Shown in pieces: positions 1 through 7,812 of a stretch of DNA of 64,000 nt. Within the stretch, counting starts at the first letter, position 1, and every line of letters starts with the position of its first letter. The notes under the pieces are model-generated. The model ran no database searches, was not told where the DNA came from, and was given only the letters and a program-made list of their open reading frames with translations. This DNA comes from JBBKWH01 sp037968855 (GTDB lineage Bacteria > Pseudomonadota > Gammaproteobacteria > Pseudomonadales > Moraxellaceae). The stretch spans positions 1-64,000 of the forward strand of contig JBBKWH010000084.1 in assembly GCA_037968855.1 (NCBI GenBank). Reading direction: 5' to 3'. The position numbers and the translations under genes are program-made.

Positions 1-27
1 TCGGATGGACAGGGCTTTTTGAGTATT

Positions 28-385
28 TGGTGGAGATGGCGGGAGTCGAACCCGCGTCCGCCAGCACTACGCTCGAGAATCTACATGCTTAGTTATCGTC
101 TACTGATTTAACCGCTCACAGCCCGACGAACAGGACGTGAGAAGCGATTCCCTAGATTTGATACCTTGCCACGGGACAGGACACGGTACGGTTCTGTGTG
201 CTTGCGCAACGTCCGGCTCAATCGTCCACAGACAAATGATTGGGCGGGAAAGCAGCCCTTAGGCTGCTAGTGCGTAGGTTTCGTCGTTTGCGACTATTAA
301 AATGCAAATTTGATTAACGAGAGAAAATGCGCTCTCGGCATGCATCATAAAGTTTCATCACCGGCGTCGAAGCCAGAACATCCCC
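28..385 (-). ncRNA. ssrA: tmRNA (ssrA), trans-translation RNA
   Basis: Read on the minus strand, the RNA starts with GGGGATG and ends in a T-arm-like GGTTCGACTCC followed by CATCTCCACCA. The two ends pair as a tRNA-like acceptor stem with one G-U pair. The resume codon GCA lies at 291 and the tag frame runs to TAA at 259, encoding ANDETYALAA, a proteolysis tag of the ANDENYALAA type. The sequence just before the resume codon (TAGTC) is also typical. The RNA rescues stalled ribosomes with SmpB, whose gene is not in this window. A possible -10 (TAGTAT) lies at 390-395, but I see no good -35. Confidence 0.97.
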
Positions 386-640
386 AATGATACTACCCAC
401 ATCAATTTACCGATGCGGCGCTAGGGCAAACCTCTAGCGTCTGGCAAGTATAGCAGATTTTACGGCTGCGCATACTGTGGCTACAACTTGCAACACAAGC
501 TTAAACGTCTCACTGTTTGGGTTTGATCTGGTCTATCGGCATGTCATACATGGTCATGCGTTGATCCACTCAGTCATTACAAGATCAAATGAGCCTGCTA
601 CAGTGCGGCATAGACAAAACGCCAAAAAAAGGAAGGCGAT

Positions 641-2122
641 ATGACTTATTTATTGGCGCTAGATCAAGGTACAACCTCTAGCCGCGCGATTGTGTTTGAT
701 GAGTGGGGAAATCCATGCAGCACGGCTCAGCGTGAGGTTCAACTGTCGACACCTCGTCCGGCATGGGTCGAGCAAGATGCCCTGACCATGTGGAACACCC
801 AAATTGGCGTGGCGCAACAAGCGATTGCGGCGGCAGGTTTATTGGCGCAAGACATTGCAGCCATTGGACTGACCAACCAACGCGAAACCACCATTGTATG
901 GGATCGCAAAAGTGGTCAACCGATTGCACCGGCGATTGTTTGGCAAGACCGTCGTACGGCCCAGTGGTGCGAGCAACTACGCCTTGCCGGTCATGAACCA
1001 ATGATTAGCCAAAAAACCGGTTTACGCTTAGATCCGTACTTTAGTGCAGGTAAACTAGTATGGCTGCTAGATCATATTCCGCAAGCCCGTGTCAAAGCAG
1101 AGCGTGGTGAATTGGCCTTTGGCACCGTTGATAGTTGGTTGATTTGGAATTTGACCCGTGGTGAGCGGCATGTGATTGATATTAGCAATGCCTCACGCAC
1201 ATTAATGCTCAATATTGAGCAAGGTCAGTGGGATCAAGCGTTACTTGAACTGTTTGATATTCCGCCTTCGTTATTACCCCAAGTGGTGTCTTCGGGTAGC
1301 TTGCTGGGAGAAACTGCGGATGGCTTACTGGGGCGACGCATTCCGTTAACGGCTGCCATTGGCGATCAACAGGCTGCACTATTTGGTCAAGGTTGCTATC
1401 AGGCGGGGATGGCCAAAAATACCTACGGCACTGGCTGCTTTATGCTGATGAATACCGGCGAAACATTACGTCATAGCAAGCATCAACTGCTGTCGACTAT
1501 TGGTTGGAAGATTGGTGATCAGCCGACCAAATATGCGCTCGAAGGTAGTGTGTTTATGGCTGGTGCGATTGTGCAGTGGCTACGTGATGGCTTGGGTATT
1601 ATTCAACACAGTAACGACATTGAACGCTTGGCCTGCCAAGTCGATTCGAGCGAAGGTGTGGTGATGGTGCCAGCCTTTACTGGTTTGGGCGCACCGTATT
1701 GGGATACCGAAGCACGCGGCATGTTGGCGGGCATGACTCGTGGCACCAATAAAGCCCATATTGCACGGGCTGCGCTTGAAGCCATTGCCTTTCAGGTGTC
1801 GGATGTGCTGACCGCCATGCAGCAAGATGCCCCTGCCCCATTGACCGAGCTACGCGTCGATGGTGGAGCCAGCGGTAACGACATGTTAATGCAGTTTCAG
1901 GCTGATTTACTCGGTGTGCCAGTGTTACGACCGCAAGTCAAAGAGACCACTGCATTAGGTGCAGCATTGATGGCCGGACTGAGTGCGGGAATTTATGCCT
2001 CAAAAGCATCTTTAAGCAGTTTATGGCAACTTGACCGCGCGTTTGAGCCGAGCATGTCGAATGATGAACGCGAGGCGCATTTGGCCCGTTGGCATAAAGC
2101 GGTGCAACGCGCGCGTCTGTAA
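641..2122 (+). CDS. glpK: Glycerol kinase
   Basis: ATP-dependent phosphorylation of glycerol to sn-glycerol 3-phosphate in the cytoplasm. At 493 residues it matches the usual length of about 500. The N-terminal nucleotide-binding motif DQGTTSSRA is at residues 8-16, an FGGY-kinase segment YFSAGKLVWLL at 133-143, and GDQQAALFGQ at 241-250 carries the catalytic aspartate of the family. The start has a strong Shine-Dalgarno (GGAAGG) six bases upstream. The gene stands alone: no glpF, glpD or glpR is adjacent, so glycerol uptake must be encoded elsewhere. The 255 bases between tmRNA and glpK show no clear feature besides the promoter regions. Its product is also the substrate of PlsB, encoded at 24.3 kb. 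Confidence 0.97.
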   Translation: MTYLLALDQGTTSSRAIVFDEWGNPCSTAQREVQLSTPRPAWVEQDALTMWNTQIGVAQQAIAAAGLLAQDIAAIGLTNQRETTIVWDRKSGQPIAPAIVWQDRRTAQWCEQLRLAGHEPMISQKTGLRLDPYFSAGKLVWLLDHIPQARVKAERGELAFGTVDSWLIWNLTRGERHVIDISNASRTLMLNIEQGQWDQALLELFDIPPSLLPQVVSSGSLLGETADGLLGRRIPLTAAIGDQQAALFGQGCYQAGMAKNTYGTGCFMLMNTGETLRHSKHQLLSTIGWKIGDQPTKYALEGSVFMAGAIVQWLRDGLGIIQHSNDIERLACQVDSSEGVVMVPAFTGLGAPYWDTEARGMLAGMTRGTNKAHIARAALEAIAFQVSDVLTAMQQDAPAPLTELRVDGGASGNDMLMQFQADLLGVPVLRPQVKETTALGAALMAGLSAGIYASKASLSSLWQLDRAFEPSMSNDEREAHLARWHKAVQRARL

Positions 2123-2163
2123 TCGTTAGTGAGAAATACACACCAAGTCGTGCACTATCACAA

Positions 2164-2201
2164 AAAAGCCCTTAGCAATCGAATGATGACTGAGGGCTTT
2201 T
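2164..2201. terminator. Bidirectional terminator between glpK and the lipoprotein gene
   Basis: Arms AAAAGCCCTTAG (2164-2175) and CTGAGGGCTTTT (2190-2201) form a 12-bp stem with one G-U pair. A/T tracts on both sides serve the convergent genes. Confidence 0.85.
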
Positions 2202-2220
2202 GTATCGCATATCCGTCAAA

Positions 2221-3240
2221 TTAGAGACTAAGCGTTGAGCGATAGACAACCTTGGTGCTATACGCGACGCCGAGGGCATTTACACCAGAGTATGTACCTG
2301 TTTTGCCGCTAAAATAGCAATCTTGTGGTGGCACACTTACGCCAAAGTTATCAGCCAAATAATCACTCTTACAGAACGCATATTGGCTCAATGGTTTACC
2401 AACGTTGCTCAACACAACATCACTGCTCATTCCACCAATAGTCGTGGTTGCTGTGACTTGATAATTGCCCAATAACACCACTGGCCATTTTAAGCTGCTA
2501 TCAATGTTAAAGCTGATATTAAACTGGTCTGGATTAAAATTACTGCTCCACGTCACCGATTGACCCAGAACATCAACTGCAATATCACAGGCCATCACGC
2601 CACAAGCTAAATCTACATTGACTTGATCGAGCAAGGCATCAAACAAATTGCCCGCGACCGGTGCAAACGAGACGGTAAAGACGTTTAATGTTTTGATCTG
2701 ATCAGGGCTAAAGCCAAGGTTGATCATTTCGCTGTTCAGGTTAAACACCACCTGTGTGGCAGCCACCAACATGGCGGCATCATTAACACTCGCCGCGCGA
2801 TCTGCCCAATGCGTAAACACATGGTCCAAATTGGCTTTGCCACTACCATTAAACACAGCCGCAGTGGTCAATTGGTTAATGTTGATCTGTGCATCCACCG
2901 ACGCGCTGGCCGCATACGAGTACAGAGTTTCGTCACTGTTATACGCTTTGAGTAAATACGGTGCACCTTCGGGCAACGTCACACTAAAGCTGCCATCTAC
3001 AGCCACCGTCACAGGTGCAGAGACATCGCCTTGGGCATTGACCACAACGACGGCACCGACAAAGGGTTTGCCGGTCGCTGCAACACCATTTAACGTTTGT
3101 TGTTTTGCTGGTGTGGGTGTTGTTGGTGTGGAGCTTGTTGAATCACTACTGCCACCACCACATGCGGTCAGTAATATCGGACTGATCAAGCAGGTGGATA
3201 ACAGTAAGGTCGTGGATAGCGCAGAGCGAATGGTCAGCAT
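2221..3240 (-). CDS. Putative outer-membrane lipoprotein, paralogue of the next gene upstream
   Basis: Secreted lipoprotein of unknown function, 339 residues from the ATG at 3240, which has AAAGG nine bases upstream. A longer GTG frame exists but lacks a ribosome site. The signal peptide ends in a lipobox LTAC followed by GGG and a Ser/Thr/Pro-rich linker. The mature part opens with a module (GVAATGKPFVGAVVVVNA... DGSFSVTLPEGAPYLLKA) that looks like a small beta-sandwich repeat of the carboxypeptidase-regulatory type, followed by YSYAAS and an INQLTTAA segment. Cys residues in the C-terminal half (CGVMAC and later ones) could form disulfides. The whole length aligns with the product of 3488-4462, so the two arose by tandem duplication. 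Function unknown. Confidence 0.85.
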   Translation of the reverse strand: MLTIRSALSTTLLLSTCLISPILLTACGGGSSDSTSSTPTTPTPAKQQTLNGVAATGKPFVGAVVVVNAQGDVSAPVTVAVDGSFSVTLPEGAPYLLKAYNSDETLYSYAASASVDAQININQLTTAAVFNGSGKANLDHVFTHWADRAASVNDAAMLVAATQVVFNLNSEMINLGFSPDQIKTLNVFTVSFAPVAGNLFDALLDQVNVDLACGVMACDIAVDVLGQSVTWSSNFNPDQFNISFNIDSSLKWPVVLLGNYQVTATTTIGGMSSDVVLSNVGKPLSQYAFCKSDYLADNFGVSVPPQDCYFSGKTGTYSGVNALGVAYSTKVVYRSTLSL

Positions 3241-3436
3241 GGTATGGCCTTTTATTGTTTGATACACACCAAATCCAGCAGGGACTTGGTCATAAACAGC
3301 CTGCTTAGCTTAAGCAAAAATCAGTACTGCCTTTATGGAAAAGTGAATGATCATTTTCAAAAAAAGTATAACCAGATCACATTAACCCGCAAATCGACTC
3401 GCAAGAAAACAACAGAAGATCAATGCTTCAAACCAT

Positions 3437-3464
3437 AAAAAAACGAGCATCACGCTTGTTTTTT
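3437..3464 (-). terminator. Intrinsic terminator after the upstream lipoprotein gene
   Basis: The arms AAAAAACGAGC and GCTTGTTTTTT pair around the loop ATCAC with one G-U pair. On the minus strand the hairpin is followed by a T run, so it separates the two lipoprotein genes into distinct transcripts. Confidence 0.75.
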
Positions 3465-3487
3465 GACTGATGGCATTAGATCTCAGA

Positions 3488-4462
3488 TTAAGCCGCCATA
3501 TACTCAAACAAGTACGAGTAGCTGATTCCCGAAACCATACCTTGAATGCGTCCGATTGAACCATCAAAACTGCACTGAGTAATCGTTAAACCAGACGTAT
3601 TGAGTAAATCGGTATTGTCACAAAATTCGCTCTGATTGGCTGGCTTTATTGCGCTTGGTGTGACTGTACTGGTCGAAAAGCCATTTATCGTTGTGGTGAT
3701 TTTTAGCGAGTAGCTACCAGTTGGAATCTCACCACCGCCAATATTACCCAGATCAAAATTGATGCTACTGGTATCAATATCATAGTTCCACGTCAACGAC
3801 TGGCCAGCCACGCTATAGCTTGAGGTGCAGGCCATCATGCTACAGGTATAACTAAAGGTCACATCATCCAGCACACCATCAAAGGCATTGCCTGCCGTTG
3901 GGGTAAAGGCATAATCAAACACATTTAGACTGTTAATGGTTGCTTCACTAAGGCCAGCAGCACTCAGCTCACTGCGCAGATTGGCCACCACCACCGTAGC
4001 AGCTTGTTCAATATTGGCCTCAGTAACCCTTTTCGACTCAGCCTCCCATTCGGTATAGAGATCATCCAAGGCCATCTGTCCATTGGCGTTGTATAGCGCA
4101 GCGGTCGTTAACTGATTGATATTGACCTGACCAGTGGACGAGACGCTGGCCGCATAGGAATACAAAGTTTGACTGTTATTAAAAGCCTTGAGCAAGTACG
4201 GCGCACCTTTAGGCACCGTGACGGTAAATGAGCCGTCTGCGGCAATCGTCACCAGCGTAGATTTTTCACCCTTGGCATTGACCACTTCGACTTGCCCAAC
4301 AAAGGGATTACCGGTGGCTGCAATGCCTTTAATGGTTTCGGTTTGCACCACAGGGGTGCTGGCCGAGCCATTGTCGTCATCGCTACTACCACATGCGGTC
4401 AAACCAAGACTGGCTGCACCGATGAACAGGGCGCATAACAGGGGACGTGTAGATAAAGTCAT
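3488..4462 (-). CDS. Putative outer-membrane lipoprotein, tandem paralogue
   Basis: Lipoprotein of 324 residues with lipobox LTAC followed by GSSDDD. The acidic residues after the lipidated Cys do not include Asp at +2, so outer-membrane sorting is likely. It has the same order as its neighbour: GIAATGNPFVGQVEVVNA, DGSFTVTVPKGAPYLLKA, YSYAAS, INQLTTAA, a helical middle and a Cys-containing C-terminal half (CSMMAC aligns with CGVMAC). The ATG at 4462 has GGAG ten bases upstream. Each copy has its own terminator, so the copies can be regulated separately. Function unknown; a surface or periplasmic structural role is only a guess. Confidence 0.85.
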   Translation of the reverse strand: MTLSTRPLLCALFIGAASLGLTACGSSDDDNGSASTPVVQTETIKGIAATGNPFVGQVEVVNAKGEKSTLVTIAADGSFTVTVPKGAPYLLKAFNNSQTLYSYAASVSSTGQVNINQLTTAALYNANGQMALDDLYTEWEAESKRVTEANIEQAATVVVANLRSELSAAGLSEATINSLNVFDYAFTPTAGNAFDGVLDDVTFSYTCSMMACTSSYSVAGQSLTWNYDIDTSSINFDLGNIGGGEIPTGSYSLKITTTINGFSTSTVTPSAIKPANQSEFCDNTDLLNTSGLTITQCSFDGSIGRIQGMVSGISYSYLFEYMAA

Positions 4463-4636
4463 GATGCTGTTGCTCCATTTTTTGTTAAAAAACAGCAGAT
4501 ATGGATGGATGACCCCTATCCAACTGTGTTGACCTTAACAATCAAATGGCCAAGAGACATGTCCTGTAATCGGGTATTGATCTGGATGAATTTGTATGAT
4601 TTACACACAATCTGACGATAAATAACGGCGCAAAAT

Positions 4637-4963
4637 TTACAGCACCGGTGCAGTCATACGCTCTAACTCAGTCAAATAATGCATGGCAGCCAGATCACTT
4701 AAACCGCACATTTCAAGACTAGGCTGTAATGATCCACAAAATAAGGGTCTGCTTGGCAAGCCAAATAAATCGCACTGATTACGTACATTTAATTGAACAC
4801 AACGCACCCCCGCAGGCTTGCCATTGGGCATGTGTGGAATCGGGCTGCTAATGCTAGGCGCGATACAGCAGGCCCCACAACCGGAGCGACAGAGCACCGC
4901 CATGGCAGGGACCAACACACCAATCTCACGGCTTAGATCATCGGCAATGATGTTAATACGCAT
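4637..4963 (-). CDS. YkgJ-family cysteine-cluster protein
   Basis: Small cytoplasmic protein (108 residues) with a Cys cluster CRSGCGACC near residue 30 and further Cys residues (RCVQL, NQCDLFG, LFCGS). This is the pattern of the YkgJ family of putative zinc- or iron-binding proteins. The conserved CDLFG-x(3)-RP segment also fits. The start chosen (ATG at 4963) overlaps the end of the upstream thioesterase gene by 11 bases, which suggests translational coupling. Exact function is unknown for the whole family. Confidence 0.85.
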   Translation of the reverse strand: MRINIIADDLSREIGVLVPAMAVLCRSGCGACCIAPSISSPIPHMPNGKPAGVRCVQLNVRNQCDLFGLPSRPLFCGSLQPSLEMCGLSDLAAMHYLTELERMTAPVL

Positions 4964-5498
4964 AAGAGGCAATGCCCGTTGCGATATGTTGCCCGTCGTC
5001 GTTGTGCAGATCCATCCGCATGGTGCAACCTTTACGCCCCATCCGTAGCACCACTGCGCTGGCCACAAAATACTGCCCACGACCCGGTGCCAGATAATCA
5101 ATCCGCATATCGACTGTGGCCAAGCGACCGGCTTTTTTCATTTGATCGCTGCGTTCGCCTTCGTTACGCAAATAAATTTCTGCCATAGCAACAATGCCAC
5201 CAATACTATCGAGCAAGGTCGCCGCCACACCGCCATGCAAAATCTTAAACGCCACGTTACCAATCAAATGGTTAGACATATCCACGTGGCCTTGAATCCG
5301 GTCATCGACCACCCGCATCTGCATCAGGTTATGCGCCATAAATGGCGAACCGTTAAAGGCTTTGCACAAATGCGTCAATAACACCTCTGGCGATTGATCC
5401 AAAATATGCACCAGATGGCCCGTCCAATTGACGCTGCTTGGCTTAGGCGTTTTGGATACGGGCTGTACAGATGATGTTGGATTCGATGGATGACCCAT
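4953..5498 (-). CDS. PaaI/YigI-type hotdog thioesterase
   Basis: Hotdog-fold acyl-CoA thioesterase of the PaaI/YigI group, 181 residues with the start used here. The centre holds the family pattern HGGVAATLLDSIGGIVA, in which the HGG loop and the following Asp build the active site. RIDYLAPGRG and GIASYAY close the fold. Starts at 5534 and 5576 are also open, but they would run into the hemB promoter region and none has a good ribosome site. The residues before the hotdog domain are Pro/Ser-rich and probably disordered. It overlaps the ykgJ-like gene, forming a two-gene operon divergent from hemB. Confidence 0.85.
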   Translation of the reverse strand: MGHPSNPTSSVQPVSKTPKPSSVNWTGHLVHILDQSPEVLLTHLCKAFNGSPFMAHNLMQMRVVDDRIQGHVDMSNHLIGNVAFKILHGGVAATLLDSIGGIVAMAEIYLRNEGERSDQMKKAGRLATVDMRIDYLAPGRGQYFVASAVVLRMGRKGCTMRMDLHNDDGQHIATGIASYAY

Positions 5499-5559
5499 GT
5501 GTTTTGTCTCGTGACGCCCTAGAATGGCGGTCATCTTAGCGATACTTTCGGACTTTGCC

Positions 5560-6567
5560 ATGACTCGTGTGTTCAATCGCGCTCAATTTCCTGCCACCCG
5601 TATGCGTCGCTTACGTCGCCATGACCGTGTCCGTGAGATGGTCAGCGAGGCGATTTTGCTGCCACGTCATCTGATTTCACCGGTGTTTGTGATCGAAGGC
5701 CAGAATCAACGACAAGCCATTGCCAGCATGCCCGGTGTCGAGCGTCTATCGATTGACCTATTGCTCAAACAAGCCGAAACGCTATTGTCCTTGGGTGTGA
5801 GTAAAATGGCCCTGTTTCCGGTCACCCCACAATCGGACAAAAGCCTATTGGCAGAAGCGGCATGGCGTCCCGATGGCTTGGCGCAAACCGCGATTGCGAC
5901 GCTCAAAAAAGAACTGCCCGATATGGTGCTGATCAGCGATGTGGCGCTTGATCCTTACACCACCCATGGTCAAGACGGACTGGTTGACCAGACTGGCTAT
6001 GTGGTCAACGACAGTACCGTTGAGGCCTTGGTCAAACAAGCCTTAAGCCATGCCGAGGCTGGTGTGGATATTGTTGCACCGAGCGACATGATGGATGGTC
6101 GGGTTGGATCAATCCGGCAAGCGCTAGAAGCCAATGGCTTTGTGCATACTGCGATCATGTCATATGCAGCCAAATACGCGTCGGCTTATTACGGCCCGTT
6201 CCGTGATGCAGTCGGTAGTGCCAGCAACTTAAAAGGCGGCCACAAAAAGAACTATCAGATGGACAGCGGTAATCGCTTAGAAGCGCTGCACGAAGTGGCA
6301 CTCGACTTGCAGGAAGGCGCAGATATGGTGATGGTCAAACCCGGCCAGCCTTACTTGGATCTGGTACGCGAGATTAAAGACACCTTTAGCGTGCCGACCT
6401 TTGTCTATCAAGTCAGTGGCGAATATGCCATGCACCAAGCTGCAATCCAGAATGGTTGGTTGTCCGAAGCGGTGATTTTGGAATCTCTGGTTGGTCTACG
6501 CCGTGGTGGTGCAGATGGCATTTTGACCTATTACGCCGAAGCCGCCGCACGTATGTTGCGTGACTGA
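5560..6567 (+). CDS. hemB: Delta-aminolevulinic acid dehydratase (porphobilinogen synthase)
   Basis: Condenses two 5-aminolevulinate molecules to porphobilinogen in heme synthesis. From the ATG at 5560 it is 335 residues, the normal length; an in-frame start at 5524 would add an unrelated leader. The Schiff-base lysines lie in SYAAKYASAYYGPFRDA and MVMVKPGQPYLDL. The metal loop reads DVALDPYTTHGQDG, with aspartates and alanine where zinc enzymes carry cysteines, so this belongs to the magnesium-type enzymes such as that of Pseudomonas aeruginosa. hemF lies far away at 46.8 kb. The start lies only 62 bases from the divergent thioesterase. Confidence 0.97.
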   Translation: MTRVFNRAQFPATRMRRLRRHDRVREMVSEAILLPRHLISPVFVIEGQNQRQAIASMPGVERLSIDLLLKQAETLLSLGVSKMALFPVTPQSDKSLLAEAAWRPDGLAQTAIATLKKELPDMVLISDVALDPYTTHGQDGLVDQTGYVVNDSTVEALVKQALSHAEAGVDIVAPSDMMDGRVGSIRQALEANGFVHTAIMSYAAKYASAYYGPFRDAVGSASNLKGGHKKNYQMDSGNRLEALHEVALDLQEGADMVMVKPGQPYLDLVREIKDTFSVPTFVYQVSGEYAMHQAAIQNGWLSEAVILESLVGLRRGGADGILTYYAEAAARMLRD

Positions 6568-6674
6568 TTACACAAAATTATGTGCCATTTGCACACTCAT
6601 TGTTCAGCTTAGCTTTACAGTGACGCATTGCTCTGGCACAAACGTACTCCTTGGTTTGATTGTGAGTTGGCTTT

Positions 6675-7778
6675 ATGCAGGTTTTGGTCATTGGTGGCGG
6701 TGTGATTGGATTACTGTCCGCCCTAGAATTGAGTCAAGCCGGCTGCCAAGTCACGGTTATGGATAAAGCCCAGCATGGTCGGGCGGCATCGTGGGCTGGT
6801 GGCGGAATCTTGTCGCCGCTGTACCCATGGCGCTATACCCAGCCGGTCAATCAACTGGCCAGCCTTGCACCGATGCTGTACAGCACACTTGCTATTGAGC
6901 TGCTCGAAACCACCAAGATTGATATTGAAGTCAACCGCTGCGGCATGCTGATCCTAGACACCGAAGATCATCGCGATGCGCTCAGTTGGCATCTACATCA
7001 GCCACTACAAAATCCAAAGCTGCTTGATCACGACAGCCTAAAACAGATTAACCCTAGGATTAACAACGAATTTAGCCAAGGCCTGTGGTGCCCCAGTACG
7101 GCCAATGTGCGTAATCCACATTTGGTCAAAGCATTGATTCGATATCTTGAAAAACGCGGGGTAAAGTTACTCCGTGACACCGAAGCGGTTCGCTTTGACC
7201 AACACCATCAACAGATCAGTGCAGTGATTGATCAACGCGGCCAACGACATACAGCTGATCAATATGTCATGGCCAGCGGTGCATGGTCGGGCCAGTTGGC
7301 AGCCTTATTAAACGTTGATCTACCGGTTCAACCGATTAAAGGCCAGATGATTTTATACAAAGCCCCTGCCCGTTGGCTGTCGTCTATGGTGATGTATCGT
7401 GGCGTGTATTTAATCCCACGGATGGACGGGCATATTTTGTGTGGGTCAACCATCGAAAACACTGGCTTTGACGACCAGATCGATCAAGCCGCGCAGCAGC
7501 ACTTAAGCCAAGCGGCTCAACAGATCGTACCAGAATTAGCCAAAATGCCGATTCGAGATCAATGGGCCGGTTTGCGTCCGGCGGCCCCTAATGGCATTCC
7601 GTACATTGGTCGTGCGCCCAACATTAGCAACCTATGGGTCAACGCTGGACACTTTCGCAATGGCATCGTGCTGGCACCGGGGGCTGCGCGTATTTTACGC
7701 GAACAAATGCTCGGTCAAACCACCACTATTCCAAGCGCGGCCTATCAATTTAGCCATCAACTGGTTGAGCAAGACTAA
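6675..7778 (+). CDS. thiO: FAD-dependent glycine oxidase ThiO
   Basis: FAD-dependent amine oxidase that makes iminoglycine for the thiazole moiety of thiamine. 367 residues with the dinucleotide-binding motif VIGGGVIGLLSALEL at residues 5-19, followed by the typical ThiO stretch AASWAGGGILSPLYPWRY. The C-terminal part contains WAGLRPAAPNGIPYIG and the FAD-contacting HFRNGIVLAPGAA. It stands alone, with no thiS, thiG, thiE or TPP riboswitch upstream. The start has only a weak ribosome site (GAGTTGG). It converges on dsbD without an obvious terminator between them. Confidence 0.9.
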   Translation: MQVLVIGGGVIGLLSALELSQAGCQVTVMDKAQHGRAASWAGGGILSPLYPWRYTQPVNQLASLAPMLYSTLAIELLETTKIDIEVNRCGMLILDTEDHRDALSWHLHQPLQNPKLLDHDSLKQINPRINNEFSQGLWCPSTANVRNPHLVKALIRYLEKRGVKLLRDTEAVRFDQHHQQISAVIDQRGQRHTADQYVMASGAWSGQLAALLNVDLPVQPIKGQMILYKAPARWLSSMVMYRGVYLIPRMDGHILCGSTIENTGFDDQIDQAAQQHLSQAAQQIVPELAKMPIRDQWAGLRPAAPNGIPYIGRAPNISNLWVNAGHFRNGIVLAPGAARILREQMLGQTTTIPSAAYQFSHQLVEQD

Positions 7779-7812
7779 ATACTCTGATCAACCCATGGTT
7801 AGACCTCATGAC

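Noticed and set aside
6568..6674. A TPP riboswitch before thiO
   Set aside because: The gap is only 107 bases and has neither the THI-box CUGAGA nor a plausible fold.
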